From: Acidobacteriota bacterium
GTDB lineage: Bacteria; Acidobacteriota; Aminicenantia; Aminicenantales; Saccharicenantaceae
Assembly: GCA_022711665.1 (NCBI GenBank)
Contig: JAKLEN010000009.1
Span: 1 to 64,000 of the forward strand
Length of the DNA stretch: 64,000 nucleotides
Direction of reading: 5' to 3'
Shown here: in pieces, positions 33,613-42,466 of the stretch
How positions within the stretch are numbered: the stretch's first letter is position 1
Layout: every line of letters starts with the position of its first letter
Notes under the pieces: generated by a model
What the model was told of the DNA's origin: nothing
The model's input: only the letters and a program-made list of their open reading frames with translations
The model's database searches: none
Made by a program: the position numbers and the translations under genes

Positions 33613-34938
33613 ATGAGAGCGTTTCTCGAAAGGGCCTTCCGGCTGTCCGAGAACGGCACGACCGTCCGCCGCGAGATCCTCGGCGGCGCGACGACCTTCA
33701 TGACCATGTCCTACATCATCTTCGTCCAGCCGGCCGTCCTCGGCGCGGCGGGCATGGACAAGGGCGCGGTCATGACGGCCACGTGCCTGGCCAGCGCCCT
33801 GGCGACGCTGCTGACGGGCCTGCTGGCCCGCTACCCGATCGCCCAGGCCCCGGCCATGGGCCACAACGTCTTCTTCGCCGTGGTCGTCTGCGGCACGATG
33901 GGCTACACCTGGCAGGTCGCCCTGGGCGCCAATTTCCTCTCCGGCCTGATCTTCCTGGCCCTGGCCCTCCTCGGCGTCTGGGGCAAGGTCGTGGCCGCCG
34001 TCCCGGACGGCCTGAAATACGGCATCTCCGTCGGCATCGGCCTGCTCATCGCCATGGTCGGCCTGGAGTACGGCGGCCTCGTCGTCGCCCGGCCGGGCGT
34101 CCTCGTCGGCCTGGGGGATCTGGGCAGCCCGCCGGTGCTGCTGGCGCTCTTCGGGCTGGCCCTGACGGCCGTGCTGATGGCCGTCCGTTTCCCCGGCGCC
34201 ATTCTGGCCGGCATCCTGGCCACGGCCCTGGCCGGCATCCCCTTCGGCATCGTCGAGTTCCACGGCCTCACGGCCCCCGTGCCCAGCCTGGCCCCGACCT
34301 TCCTCCGGCTCGACATCGCCGGGGCCCTCCGTACCGGGCTGGTGTCGGTGGTTTTCGTCTTCTTCCTGCTCGACGTCTTCGACGCCATCGGGACGCTCAT
34401 CGGCGTCGGCGGCGCCGGCGGCTTCCTGAAGGACGGCCGCCTGCCCCGGGCCGACAAGGCCATGCTGGCCGACGCGGCCGGCACCGTCGGCGGCGTCCTG
34501 CTCGGCACCTCGACCGTCTCGAGCTACATCGAGAGCGTCACCGGCATCGCCCAGGGGGCCCGGACCGGGCTGGCCAATATCGTCACCTCGGCCCTCTTCC
34601 TCTGCGCCCTGTTCTTCAGCCCCCTCGCCCAGATGATCAGCGGCGAGGTCGTCTCCGGCGGCATGGTCCTGCGGCCGGTCATCGCCCCGGCCCTCATCGT
34701 CGTCGGGTCCCTGATGATGAAATGCGTCCGCTTCATCGATTGGGACGACCCGACCGAGGCCCTGCCGGCCTTCCTGAGCATCATCGTCATGCCGCTGACC
34801 ATGAGCATCACCGAGGGCATCTCCTTCGGCCTGATCGCCTACGTCCTGCTCAAGGTCGCAGCCGGGCAGGGGCGCCGGATCCACTGGCTCCTCCATGTCT
34901 TCGCCGCGCTCTTCGTCCTGCGCTATGTGCTCAAGTGA
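33613..34938 (+). CDS. NCS2 family (AzgA-like) purine permease
   Basis: A 441-residue membrane protein with about 12-14 helices. It matches the AzgA branch of the NCS2 nucleobase transporters: TFMTMSYIIFVQPAVL near the N-terminus, APAMGHNVFFA for the first substrate-site motif, LLDVFDAIGTLIGV, and STVSSYIESVTGIAQGARTG. AzgA proteins import adenine, guanine and hypoxanthine by proton symport. Linkage to apt supports adenine or hypoxanthine uptake. The ATG at 33613 follows GGGGGAGGGG. Confidence 0.92.
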   Translation: MRAFLERAFRLSENGTTVRREILGGATTFMTMSYIIFVQPAVLGAAGMDKGAVMTATCLASALATLLTGLLARYPIAQAPAMGHNVFFAVVVCGTMGYTWQVALGANFLSGLIFLALALLGVWGKVVAAVPDGLKYGISVGIGLLIAMVGLEYGGLVVARPGVLVGLGDLGSPPVLLALFGLALTAVLMAVRFPGAILAGILATALAGIPFGIVEFHGLTAPVPSLAPTFLRLDIAGALRTGLVSVVFVFFLLDVFDAIGTLIGVGGAGGFLKDGRLPRADKAMLADAAGTVGGVLLGTSTVSSYIESVTGIAQGARTGLANIVTSALFLCALFFSPLAQMISGEVVSGGMVLRPVIAPALIVVGSLMMKCVRFIDWDDPTEALPAFLSIIVMPLTMSITEGISFGLIAYVLLKVAAGQGRRIHWLLHVFAALFVLRYVLK

Positions 34939-34977
34939 GGCCGTGCCGCGCCGCGGCCTGAAGGGTTGGAGGCCATT

Positions 34978-36750
34978 ATGAAACGCCCGTCCTTGCTCCC
35001 CGCCGCCGCCCTCCTGCTCGCCTTCGCCGTTGCCGGCTGCGCCCGCGGGCCCGCCCCGGAAGCCGCGCCGCGCCTGGCCGCGTCCGGCGGCGGCTGGGTC
35101 GCCCGGACCCTCCGGAAGATGACCATCGAGGAGAAGGTCGGCCAGATGGTCGCCTGCCGCTTCACCGGCGAGTTCCGCAACGCCGACAGCGCCTACATCC
35201 GCGAGCTCGAGAGGCTCGTCGCAGAGTCGGGCATCGGCGGGCTCGTCCTCTTCGCCCCGGCCCGCGTCTGCGAGACGGCCGAGCTCGTCAACGCCTTCCA
35301 GAAGCTGGCCAAGGTCCCGCTTCTCGTGGCCTCGGATTTCGAGCGCGGCGCGGCCAACCGGGTCACGGCCGCCACCCTTTTCCCGCCGCTCATGGCCCTG
35401 GGCGCGACCGGCTCCGAGGAGCTGGCCTACGCCATGGGCCGGACGACGGCCCTGGAGGGCCGGGCCATGGGCGTCCACGTGGCTTACGCCCCCGTCGTTG
35501 ACGTCAACATCAACCCCGACAACCCGATCATCAACACCCGCTCGATCGGCGCCGACCCGGCCCTGGTCGCCCGGCTGGCCGGTGCCTTCATCCGCGGCGT
35601 TCAGGACAACGGCATGATCGCCACGGCCAAGCATTTCCCCGGCCACGGCGACACCTCCCAGGACTCCCACAGCCTCTTGCCGACCATCGCCGCCGACCGG
35701 GCCCGGCTGGAGAAGGTCGAGCTCTTCCCGTTCCAGGCAGCCATCGACGCCGGCGTCAGGTCGGTCATGACCGCCCACCTGGCCGTGCCGGCCCTCGACC
35801 CGACGCCCGGCCTGCCGGCGACCCTCTCGGCCCCCATCCTGACCGGCGTCCTGCGGCAAAAGATGGGCTTCCGGGGGCTCGTCGTCACCGACGCGCTGGA
35901 GATGGGCGGCGTGACCTCCGGCTTCTCGACCGAGGAGGCGGCCCTGCGGGCCGTGCTGGCCGGCGTCGACCAGCTCCTGCTGCCGCCCGAGCCGGCCCGG
36001 GTGATCGCCTATCTCGCGGCGGCCGTCCGCGACGGCCGCATCCCGCCGGCCCGGATCGACGAGTCGGTGCGCCGCATCCTCGAAGCCAAGGCGGCGGTCG
36101 GCCTGTCCCGGAACCGCTTCGTCGACGTCGCCGCCCTGCGCCGCCGCGTCGCCCCGCAGGCCGCCCTGGACCTGGCCGCGCAGGTGCTGGAGCGCTCGGT
36201 GACGCTGGTCAAGAACGACGGCCCGGCGCTGCCCCTGGCCGCCGGGGCCGGGAAGCTGGCCGTCCTGGCCCTCAGCAGCGATCTCGGCGACTACTTCGCC
36301 GGCCAGCCGTTCGTCGCGGCCCTGCGCTCGCGCTTCCCGCAGGCCGCCGCCTTCTACGCCGACGCCGACACCGGCCAGGAGCGGCTCGACGAGGCCCTGG
36401 CCGCGGCCGCCGAAGCGGACGTCGCCGTCCTGGCCCTGTTCTCGAGGCTGGCCGACACGAAGGGGACGGTCGGGCTGGAGCCGCGGCACGTCGACCTCAT
36501 CCGCCGGCTGGCCGCCCGGCCGGACGGGCCGAAGGTCGTCGTCCTGTCCTTCGGCAGCCCCTACCTGCTGCGGCACTTCCCCGAGGTCGACGCCTATCTC
36601 TGCCTCTACAAGGACACCGCGGAGACCCAGGCCGCCGGGGCCCGGGCCGTCTGCGGCGAGATGGATATCGGCGGCAAGCTCCCGGTGTCGATCCCCGGCC
36701 TCTACGAGGCCGGCCACGGCCTGGAATTGAAGATGAGGAGGACGCCATGA
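34978..36750 (+). CDS. Glycoside hydrolase family 3 lipoprotein, beta-N-acetylhexosaminidase-like
   Basis: A 590-residue lipoprotein: signal peptide with lipobox LAFAVAGC (Cys at about 21). The GH3 barrel carries the NagZ-type motif KHFPGHGDTSQDSH (general acid/base His/Asp dyad) and the nucleophile aspartate in VVTDALEM. A GH3 C-terminal domain follows (about 390-590, SVTLVKNDGPALPL). The motif predicts exo-hydrolysis of N-acetylglucosamine-type residues, for example from peptidoglycan or chitin; the extra C-terminal domain makes it longer than classical NagZ. The ATG at 34978 follows GGAGG; the upstream in-frame TTG overlaps that site. The stop overlaps the next gene. Confidence 0.92.
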   Translation: MKRPSLLPAAALLLAFAVAGCARGPAPEAAPRLAASGGGWVARTLRKMTIEEKVGQMVACRFTGEFRNADSAYIRELERLVAESGIGGLVLFAPARVCETAELVNAFQKLAKVPLLVASDFERGAANRVTAATLFPPLMALGATGSEELAYAMGRTTALEGRAMGVHVAYAPVVDVNINPDNPIINTRSIGADPALVARLAGAFIRGVQDNGMIATAKHFPGHGDTSQDSHSLLPTIAADRARLEKVELFPFQAAIDAGVRSVMTAHLAVPALDPTPGLPATLSAPILTGVLRQKMGFRGLVVTDALEMGGVTSGFSTEEAALRAVLAGVDQLLLPPEPARVIAYLAAAVRDGRIPPARIDESVRRILEAKAAVGLSRNRFVDVAALRRRVAPQAALDLAAQVLERSVTLVKNDGPALPLAAGAGKLAVLALSSDLGDYFAGQPFVAALRSRFPQAAAFYADADTGQERLDEALAAAAEADVAVLALFSRLADTKGTVGLEPRHVDLIRRLAARPDGPKVVVLSFGSPYLLRHFPEVDAYLCLYKDTAETQAAGARAVCGEMDIGGKLPVSIPGLYEAGHGLELKMRRTP

Positions 36751-37739
36751 CCTACAAATTCCTGGGCCGGACCGGGGTCAAGGTCTCGGCCATCGCCTAC
36801 GGGACGATGTCCTTCGGCGGCGACGCCGACGAGGCCGGCGCCAAGGCCCTCTTCGAGGCCTGCCGGGCCGCCGGGGTGAACCATTTCGACTGCGCCGACA
36901 TGTATGGCGCGGGCCGGGCCGAGGAGATCCTGGGACGGCTCATCAAGGACTGCCGCGAAGAGGTGCTGATCACCAGCAAGGTCTATTTCGCGACCTCGCC
37001 GGACGTCAACGCCATGGGCGCCTCGCGCCGCCATATCCGCTACGCCGTCGAGGCCAGCCTGCGCCGGCTGGGGACGGACCGCATCGACATCTATTATGTG
37101 CATCGTTTCGACGACCGGACGCCGCTCGAGGAGACGCTGCGGGCCCTGGACGACCTGGTCCGGGCCGGCAAGGTGGTCTATCTCGGGGCCAGCAATTTCG
37201 CGGCCTGGCAGGCGGCCAAGGCCCTGGGGATCTCGGCCCGGGAAGGGCTGGCCCCGTTCGCCTGCCTCCAGCCCATGTACAACCTGGTCAAGCGGCAGGC
37301 CGAGTCCGAGATCCTGCCGCTGGCCCTGTCGGAGGGGCTGGGGGTCTTTCCCTACAGCCCGCTCGGAGGCGGCCTGCTCACGGGCAAGTACAGCGACGGC
37401 CGCCGTCCCGGGACGGGGCGGCTGGTCGCCAACAAGATCTACGCCACCCGCTACGGCGACGCCCTGAACTACGAGGTGGCCGGACGCTTCGCGGCCTTCG
37501 CCCGGGAGCGCGGCTATCACCCGGCCTCGCTGGCCGTGGCCTGGGTGGCCTCCCATCCGGCGGTCACGGCCCCGCTCGTCGGGGCCCGCGATACGGCCCA
37601 GCTGGCGCCCCTGCTGGCCGCGGCCGACATCCCGATGACCCCGGAGCTGAGGGCCGAGATCGCCGCCCTTTCGCCCGAGCCGGCCCCGGCCACGGACCGC
37701 AACGAGGAGCGGACGGGCGTCAACTACGGCGTCCGCTGA
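36747..37739 (+). CDS. Aldo/keto reductase
   Basis: A 330-residue NADPH-dependent reductase of the YajO/Tas-like AKR group. N-terminal LGRTGVKVSAIAYGTMSFG, the catalytic tetrad (Asp and Tyr in FDCADMYGAG, Lys in LITSKVYF, His in YYVHRFD), YLGASNFAAWQ and the C-terminal cofactor segment WVASHPAVTAPLVGARD are present. It overlaps the GH3 gene by four bases (ATGA), so the two may act on the same sugar-derived material, but the substrate is unknown. Confidence 0.93.
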   Translation: MTYKFLGRTGVKVSAIAYGTMSFGGDADEAGAKALFEACRAAGVNHFDCADMYGAGRAEEILGRLIKDCREEVLITSKVYFATSPDVNAMGASRRHIRYAVEASLRRLGTDRIDIYYVHRFDDRTPLEETLRALDDLVRAGKVVYLGASNFAAWQAAKALGISAREGLAPFACLQPMYNLVKRQAESEILPLALSEGLGVFPYSPLGGGLLTGKYSDGRRPGTGRLVANKIYATRYGDALNYEVAGRFAAFARERGYHPASLAVAWVASHPAVTAPLVGARDTAQLAPLLAAADIPMTPELRAEIAALSPEPAPATDRNEERTGVNYGVR

Positions 37740-37778
37740 CGCCGGGCCCGCCTCAGGGGCGCGCCCGTCCCGGGGCGT

Positions 37779-37808
37779 TTGACTCGGCCGGGGGGGTGGG
37801 CCTATAGT
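37779..37808 (+). promoter_or_regulatory. Sigma-70 promoter of the M6-like peptidase gene
   Basis: TTGACT (37779-37784), 18 bp, TATAGT (37803-37808). The ATG at 37830 follows with GGGAAGGGAG in between. Confidence 0.65.
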
Positions 37809-37829
37809 GAGCGGGAAGGGAGTGAGCCG

Positions 37830-39830
37830 ATGACCAGATCATTCAAGCCGCACGTTTTTGCCGCGCTGGCCGCCGCGATCCTCGTCTCGGGGCTTCTGCC
37901 GGTCCTGGCGCTCGAGCCGCCGACCAAGGAGCAGATCGCCCGCTACAAGCTCGACGGCACGCTGCCGGCGCGGATCGCCAGGGCCAGGGCCCTCGGCAAC
38001 CACAAAATCCCCCGGCAGGCCAGGGAGCGGCTGAACGCCAAGTTGGCCTGGCTGGCCGGCGGCCGGGGCGCCGTCGCCGCCCGCTCCGCCTCGGGCTCTC
38101 TCCAGGCGCCGCCCGCGGCCTGGCGGGGCATGCCGACGACCGGGACGGTCAAGATCCTGACGCTGCTCATCTCCTTTTCGGATTACGCCGGGACGACCCC
38201 GGCCGCAACCTTCGTCTCGCGGCTCTTCGGGGCCGGCGCGGGCAGCCCGCCTTTCGACAGCCTGAAGAACTTCTACCAGCGCTCCTCCTATGACCAGCTG
38301 AACATCACGGGCGACGTCCTCGGCTGGTACCAGACCTCCTACGCCCGGAGCACCGTCGCCGAAACCGACGCCGGACGCCAGGACCTGATCAAAGAGGCCC
38401 TGAATTACTATGACGCCGCGGGCCACGACTTCTCGCAGTACGACAACGACGGCGACGGCGCCATCGATTATTTCTGCGTCTTCTGGGCCGGCCCGCACCA
38501 GGAATGGGCCGAGTTCTGGTGGGGCTACTACACCTGGTTCGGCGACTCGTCCTACCGCCTCGACGGCAAGCGGCTGACGAGCTATTCCTGGCAGTGGGAG
38601 CTCTATAATTATCCGAGCGGCTCGTTCACCCCGTCAACGATCATCCACGAAACGGGCCATGCCCTGGGCGCCCCGGACCTCTACGACTACGACGACGCGG
38701 TCGGGCCGCGCGGCGGCGTCGGCGGCCTGGACATCATGGACGGCGAGGGCGACCACAACTGCTTCACCAAGTTCATGTTCGACTGGCTCACGCCGACCGT
38801 CGTCTCGTCCGGGTCGCAGACGGTCACCCTGCGGGCCTCGGGGCTCTATCCCGACGCCGCCCTGTTCATGCCCGGGGCGACAGGCGGCATCTTCGGCGAG
38901 TACTTCATGGTCCAGAACCGGAACCGCGTCGGCAACGACACGAGCATCTTCACCGGCTCGGACGGCCTGATAGTCTGGCATGTCGATTCCCGGCTCAACA
39001 CCTACAACACCGATTTCCTCTACGACAATTCCTACACCGCGCACAAGCTCGTCCGGCTGATGGAGGCCGACGGCCTCGAGGAGATCGAGAACTGGGCGTC
39101 TTCCGCCGACGCCGGGGATTATTACAAGGCGGGCATGACCTTCGGGCCGCTGACGACGCCCAACTCGTCGCGCTACGACGGCGCCGTGACCTCGATGATC
39201 GTGTCGGCCATCACCGGCACGACGACGCCCATGAGCGCGACCATCACGTCGAACCAGGCCGCGCCGACGGCGGCCATCACCAGCCCGGCCTCCGGGGTTA
39301 CCGTCTACGGATCGATCCCGGTGGCCGTGACGGCCGGCGACGACGTGGCCGTCGAGCGGGTCGAGCTCTACGGCGGGGCCACGCTGGTCCAGACGCTGAC
39401 GGCGGCGCCGTACTCCTTCACCCTCGATACGACGCAGTTCTCCAACGGGGCCCTGACCATCCGGGCCATCGCCTACGACCAGCTCGGCCTGACCGGGGAC
39501 GACAGCGTCACCGTGACCCTGGCCAACATCTTCGGCCCGGTCAACCTCAAGGCGGCGCGGCTGCTCAACCGCAGCCTGCTCCTGCGGGAATACGTCAACG
39601 TGCTGACCTGGGCGGACGACTCCCGCAATTCGGGCGTGACGATGTACCGGATCTACCGGTCGGGTGCGGGCCTCGTCCTCGTGGCCGAGGTGCCGAAGGC
39701 GGTGGGCAACACCGTTTACCGCTACCTGCATCGCCGCGTCGACCCGGCCCAGACCTACACCTATACCGTGGTCGCGGTTGGAGCCGGCGGCCGGGAGGGG
39801 ATCCCCGGCACGGTCACGGCGACGAGATGA
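37830..39830 (+). CDS. M6-like secreted metallopeptidase with Ig-like and FN3-like C-terminal domains
   Basis: A 666-residue exported protease. A signal peptide (about 8-27) precedes a pro-region. The catalytic domain has the zinc motif STIIHETGHALGAPDLYD, the HExxHxxGxxD form of immune inhibitor A-like M6 peptidases, plus a calcium-type loop DNDGDGAIDYF and the downstream GGLDIMDG turn. A bacterial Ig-like domain (about 490-585, ITSPASGVTVYGSIPVAVTA) and an FN3-like domain (about 590-666) follow. Such enzymes digest extracellular protein. The gene is monocistronic with a good promoter. The ATG at 37830 was chosen because the TTGACT -35 lies at 37779. Confidence 0.9.
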   Translation: MTRSFKPHVFAALAAAILVSGLLPVLALEPPTKEQIARYKLDGTLPARIARARALGNHKIPRQARERLNAKLAWLAGGRGAVAARSASGSLQAPPAAWRGMPTTGTVKILTLLISFSDYAGTTPAATFVSRLFGAGAGSPPFDSLKNFYQRSSYDQLNITGDVLGWYQTSYARSTVAETDAGRQDLIKEALNYYDAAGHDFSQYDNDGDGAIDYFCVFWAGPHQEWAEFWWGYYTWFGDSSYRLDGKRLTSYSWQWELYNYPSGSFTPSTIIHETGHALGAPDLYDYDDAVGPRGGVGGLDIMDGEGDHNCFTKFMFDWLTPTVVSSGSQTVTLRASGLYPDAALFMPGATGGIFGEYFMVQNRNRVGNDTSIFTGSDGLIVWHVDSRLNTYNTDFLYDNSYTAHKLVRLMEADGLEEIENWASSADAGDYYKAGMTFGPLTTPNSSRYDGAVTSMIVSAITGTTTPMSATITSNQAAPTAAITSPASGVTVYGSIPVAVTAGDDVAVERVELYGGATLVQTLTAAPYSFTLDTTQFSNGALTIRAIAYDQLGLTGDDSVTVTLANIFGPVNLKAARLLNRSLLLREYVNVLTWADDSRNSGVTMYRIYRSGAGLVLVAEVPKAVGNTVYRYLHRRVDPAQTYTYTVVAVGAGGREGIPGTVTATR

Positions 39831-39893
39831 TCGCCGGGGCAGGGCCGGAACCGGCCCCGCCCCGCGATCGGAACGTCAAAAGAGGGGAACGCT

Positions 39894-40529
39894 CTACTCG
39901 TAGACCAGGATCTCGACCCGGCGGTTCTGGCTGCGGCCGTCGCGCGTCGAGTTGTCGGCGATGGGCATGGAGCTGCCCAGGCTGACGGCGGACATGCGGT
40001 GCATCGGGATCTTGTACTGCTTGTACAGGTACATGAGGACCGCCTCGGCCCGCTTCTGGCCCAGAGCGTAGTTGGTCTCGTCCGAGCCGGTGTTGTCGGT
40101 GTGCCCCTGGATCTCGATGTAGACGCCCTTGTTCTCGGTGACGAGCTTCTGGACGAAGCCGTCGAGGATGCCCTTGGCCGCGTCGCTCAGGGCGGCGCTG
40201 TCGAAGGCGAACTTGGCGTCGGAGTTCTTCAGGGTGGCCGTCATAACGAGGTTGCCCTTGATGAGCGTCTTGACCTCGCCGATCTCGCCCTCGACCGTCT
40301 TGAACTGATTGTCGTGCTGGCTGATGAGAGAGCCGATCGTGGCCAGCTTCTCATCGTGCTCCGAGAGCCGCTTCTGGCTGGCCTCGACATCGGTCGAGAC
40401 CTGGGCGATCTTCTGGTCCAGGGAGGCCGATTCGGTCTTGACGAATTTCTTCGTCGCGCAGGCCGGCCCGGTGATGAGCGCGGCCAGGAGGACGAATCCG
40501 GCCAGGTAGATGAGTCTTCTGTCCTTCAT
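39894..40529 (-). CDS. OmpA-family envelope protein with coiled coil
   Basis: A 211-residue protein. An N-terminal signal segment (residues about 5-24) ends at GPAC, a possible but non-canonical lipobox. Residues 25-85 form a coiled coil (SLDQKIAQVSTDVEASQKRLSEHDEKL) resembling Lpp-like periplasmic spacers. The C-terminal OmpA domain (about 100-211) has IEIQGHTDNTGSDETNYALGQKRAEAV and SQNRRVEILV, which bind peptidoglycan. The start at 40529 is set by AGGAGG. It lies 205 bases downstream of the VWA gene on the same strand. Confidence 0.9.
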   Translation of the reverse strand: MKDRRLIYLAGFVLLAALITGPACATKKFVKTESASLDQKIAQVSTDVEASQKRLSEHDEKLATIGSLISQHDNQFKTVEGEIGEVKTLIKGNLVMTATLKNSDAKFAFDSAALSDAAKGILDGFVQKLVTENKGVYIEIQGHTDNTGSDETNYALGQKRAEAVLMYLYKQYKIPMHRMSAVSLGSSMPIADNSTRDGRSQNRRVEILVYE

Positions 40530-40734
40530 GAGAACCTCCTCATGGTAATCCTTTGCGGGCGGCAGGACGCCAACGGGCTTCCCACCCCCCGCATGCGATA
40601 ATCTTAGGCCCTTTCCCGCAAAAAATAAAGTGCCCCCTGCGAAATACCCCATAAGGGGGGAGCTTCGCGAGGCCCGCTTGGCCGGGAGGCGCGGGCTTCC
40701 GCCGGCGCGCCCGCCCCCGCCTCACGGGCCGCGG

Positions 40735-41694
40735 TCAGTAGCCCTGGCGGGTGCGGATCTTGTGCTTGGCGCTCGGCGTCTGCACCCGGATCCAGCGGTA
40801 CAGGTCCGCCGTGTCCTGGTACGAGGTGTAGCCGATGATGTACTGGTGGGCCTGCTCGTTGCGTATCTCCTGGACGACCTCGGCCAGGTCGGTGGGCTCG
40901 TTCAGGAACCAGGCCTTGCCGCCCGTGGCCCGGGCGAACTTTTCCAGCGTCGCGACGATGCCGGCCGAGGTCAGCCCGGCGACGCGCTTGTGGGCGGCCA
41001 GCTGCTCGTTGCGCGGGATCTTGTAGCCGATGATGTAGATGGGGACGTCGACCCGGCGGGCGATCTCGAGGGCCTGCTCGGGCGTCGACTGGCTGTCGTT
41101 CTCGATGCCGTCGGTGATGAGGAGGAGGGCCCGCTTCTCGTTCAGGGCCCGGGTGGCGAACTCCGGCGAGACGGCCACGGCGTCGTTGAGCGCGGTTTGG
41201 CCGTAGGCCTCGACCTTGTCGAGCTCGGCCAGGAACAGGGACTTGTCGACGGCGTGCTTGGCCGCCACCTCGACCTCGCCGTCGGCGAAGAAAAGGAGGG
41301 CGATCTCGTCGCGGGGGCGGAGGAGCCGGGTCGCCAGGTCCCGCAGGACGGCCTTGCACTCGGCCATCTTGTTCTCCAGGGCCATGCTGCCGCTGACGTC
41401 GAGCAGGACGGTCAGGCTCAACGGCGCCCCGAAGTCGTGCATGAAGTAGGTGATGGGCTTCTTCTTGTTGTTCTCGTAGATCGTGAAGTCTTTCTGGGTC
41501 AGGTTGTTGACGTAGCGGCCCTTGGAATCCTGGACCGTGACGGCCAGGGTGATGGCCCGGACGACGTATTCGTGGACAGCCTGGTCCTGGACCTGCGCTT
41601 TATCCTGGCCCTTGACCTGGGCGGACGCCTGCCCGGCCGGCCGGCCGGCGGCCAGCAAGGCGAGGATGAACATGACCAGGACTCTGTCTTTCAT
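40735..41694 (-). CDS. VWA-domain protein of the acidobacterial type, exported
   Basis: A 319-residue exported protein. The signal peptide (residues about 3-25) is followed by a short beta segment (VTVQDSKGRYVNNLTQKDFTIYENNKKKPITYF) characteristic of the VWFA-related Acidobacterial family, then a von Willebrand A domain (about 85-285) with an intact MIDAS motif DVSGSM, and LLITDGIEND. It ends with the family's typical YIIGYTS segment. It probably mediates metal-dependent protein contacts at the cell surface. The start at 41694 was chosen over upstream in-frame codons because the promoter at 41719-41747 lies just ahead. Confidence 0.9.
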   Translation of the reverse strand: MKDRVLVMFILALLAAGRPAGQASAQVKGQDKAQVQDQAVHEYVVRAITLAVTVQDSKGRYVNNLTQKDFTIYENNKKKPITYFMHDFGAPLSLTVLLDVSGSMALENKMAECKAVLRDLATRLLRPRDEIALLFFADGEVEVAAKHAVDKSLFLAELDKVEAYGQTALNDAVAVSPEFATRALNEKRALLLITDGIENDSQSTPEQALEIARRVDVPIYIIGYKIPRNEQLAAHKRVAGLTSAGIVATLEKFARATGGKAWFLNEPTDLAEVVQEIRNEQAHQYIIGYTSYQDTADLYRWIRVQTPSAKHKIRTRQGY

Positions 41695-41718
41695 GGTTCT
41701 CGCGGGGGCTTGGCTTCC

Positions 41719-41747
41719 AAAATACCATCCGCCCCCGGCGAAATCAA
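41719..41747 (-). promoter_or_regulatory. Sigma-70 promoter of the VWA gene
   Basis: On the minus strand TTGATT (41747-41742), 17 bp, TATTTT (41724-41719); the ATG at 41694 lies 25 bases on. Confidence 0.6.
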
Positions 41748-41837
41748 GGCGGCGGGGTCGGCCAGGGTTCGGCGCATGGTTCATCATGAGTTTGGTCGGG
41801 CGAAAAGCGGAATCAGGGAAATATACCGGCCGCGGAC

Positions 41838-42110
41838 TTATCCGAAGGCCTCGCCGCCGTCACCGGCGGCCTCGTCCCGGCCGCGCCGTGAGGCTCGGGC
41901 TTCCGTCCCGTCGTCCCGGCCGAAGGGCGGCTTCGTCCACAGGGCGTATTCGGCGGTGATGAGAGGAACCTCGCTCCCATCCGCATCGGCGCCGGCCATG
42001 ACCCGGCCGCGGCACAGCCGTTCCTCGAGCCTGCGGCCGTCAGCCAGCACGCGGACGAAATAGAAGGGGATAGCCAATGAGCAGATCAGAATAGTGACGA
42101 TGATGCTCAG
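41838..42110 (-). CDS. Small membrane-anchored protein of unknown function
   Basis: The frame is open from a TAG at 42113 to a stop at 41838. Third-position G/C bias is like that of the neighbouring genes. The encoded protein would begin LSIIVTILICSLAIPFYFVRV, one membrane helix, then a hydrophilic 65-residue tail. There is no ATG; possible starts are CTG at 42110 (GGGACGG about eight bases upstream) or TTG at 42077, which would cut the helix in half and give 79 residues. A good minus-strand promoter at 42163-42191 supports transcription. I recognise no domain. The start is uncertain. Confidence 0.5.
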   Translation of the reverse strand: MSIIVTILICSLAIPFYFVRVLADGRRLEERLCRGRVMAGADADGSEVPLITAEYALWTKPPFGRDDGTEARASRRGRDEAAGDGGEAFG

Positions 42111-42162
42111 CTACTTATCCGTCCCTTTCACTAAGCCCCGCTGATATATCTTATCTCGCCGA

Positions 42163-42191
42163 AATATGCCAAATCCCGGCGAGCCTGTCAA
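42163..42191 (-). promoter_or_regulatory. Sigma-70 promoter for the small membrane-protein gene
   Basis: On the minus strand TTGACA (42191-42186), 17 bp, CATATT (42168-42163), with TG before the -10. No other minus-strand gene lies within reach. Confidence 0.55.
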
Positions 42192-42387
42192 GTCTTTTGT
42201 TATCAATATGTTCCAAGTGTGTCCCGGCGCCCCATTAGGTGGGCCCGCGGCGGTTGCCACCCCTAAATGTTGTGGCCGGCCGGCTTCTCTTCCCGGGGCG
42301 ATCGGACCTGGTGACATGCCACCGTCATTCTCGCACTGATCGGGGCCCGGGGAATCCCCCAAAATGGGGATTTCGGGGGGCTTCTCG
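42192..42387. other. Intergenic region between divergent genes
   Basis: Part of a 356-base gene-free stretch (42111-42466) between the small minus-strand gene and the S9 peptidase gene. Apart from the two divergent promoters at its ends I see no gene; the short minus-strand open frame here lacks coding bias. Confidence 0.5.
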
Positions 42388-42417
42388 TTGACATGGATCC
42401 GCGGCGGGGACTATCAT
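42388..42417 (+). promoter_or_regulatory. Sigma-70 promoter of the S9 peptidase gene
   Basis: Perfect TTGACA (42388-42393), 18 bp, TATCAT (42412-42417). GGAAAGGAAGG and the ATG at 42467 follow. Confidence 0.6.
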
Positions 42418-42466
42418 CCCGCGGTGACAGCCGATCCCCATCCCCCTCGGAAAGGAAGGTAGCCCC

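Noticed and set aside
33571..36717. 1048-residue minus-strand open frame
   Set aside because: Lies opposite the permease and GH3 genes, which have clear motifs; low-complexity His/Asp/Gly/Arg sequence with no domain.
42111..42362. 83-residue minus-strand open frame
   Set aside because: Lacks coding bias, starts in the intergenic region and spans the minus-strand promoter at 42163-42191.
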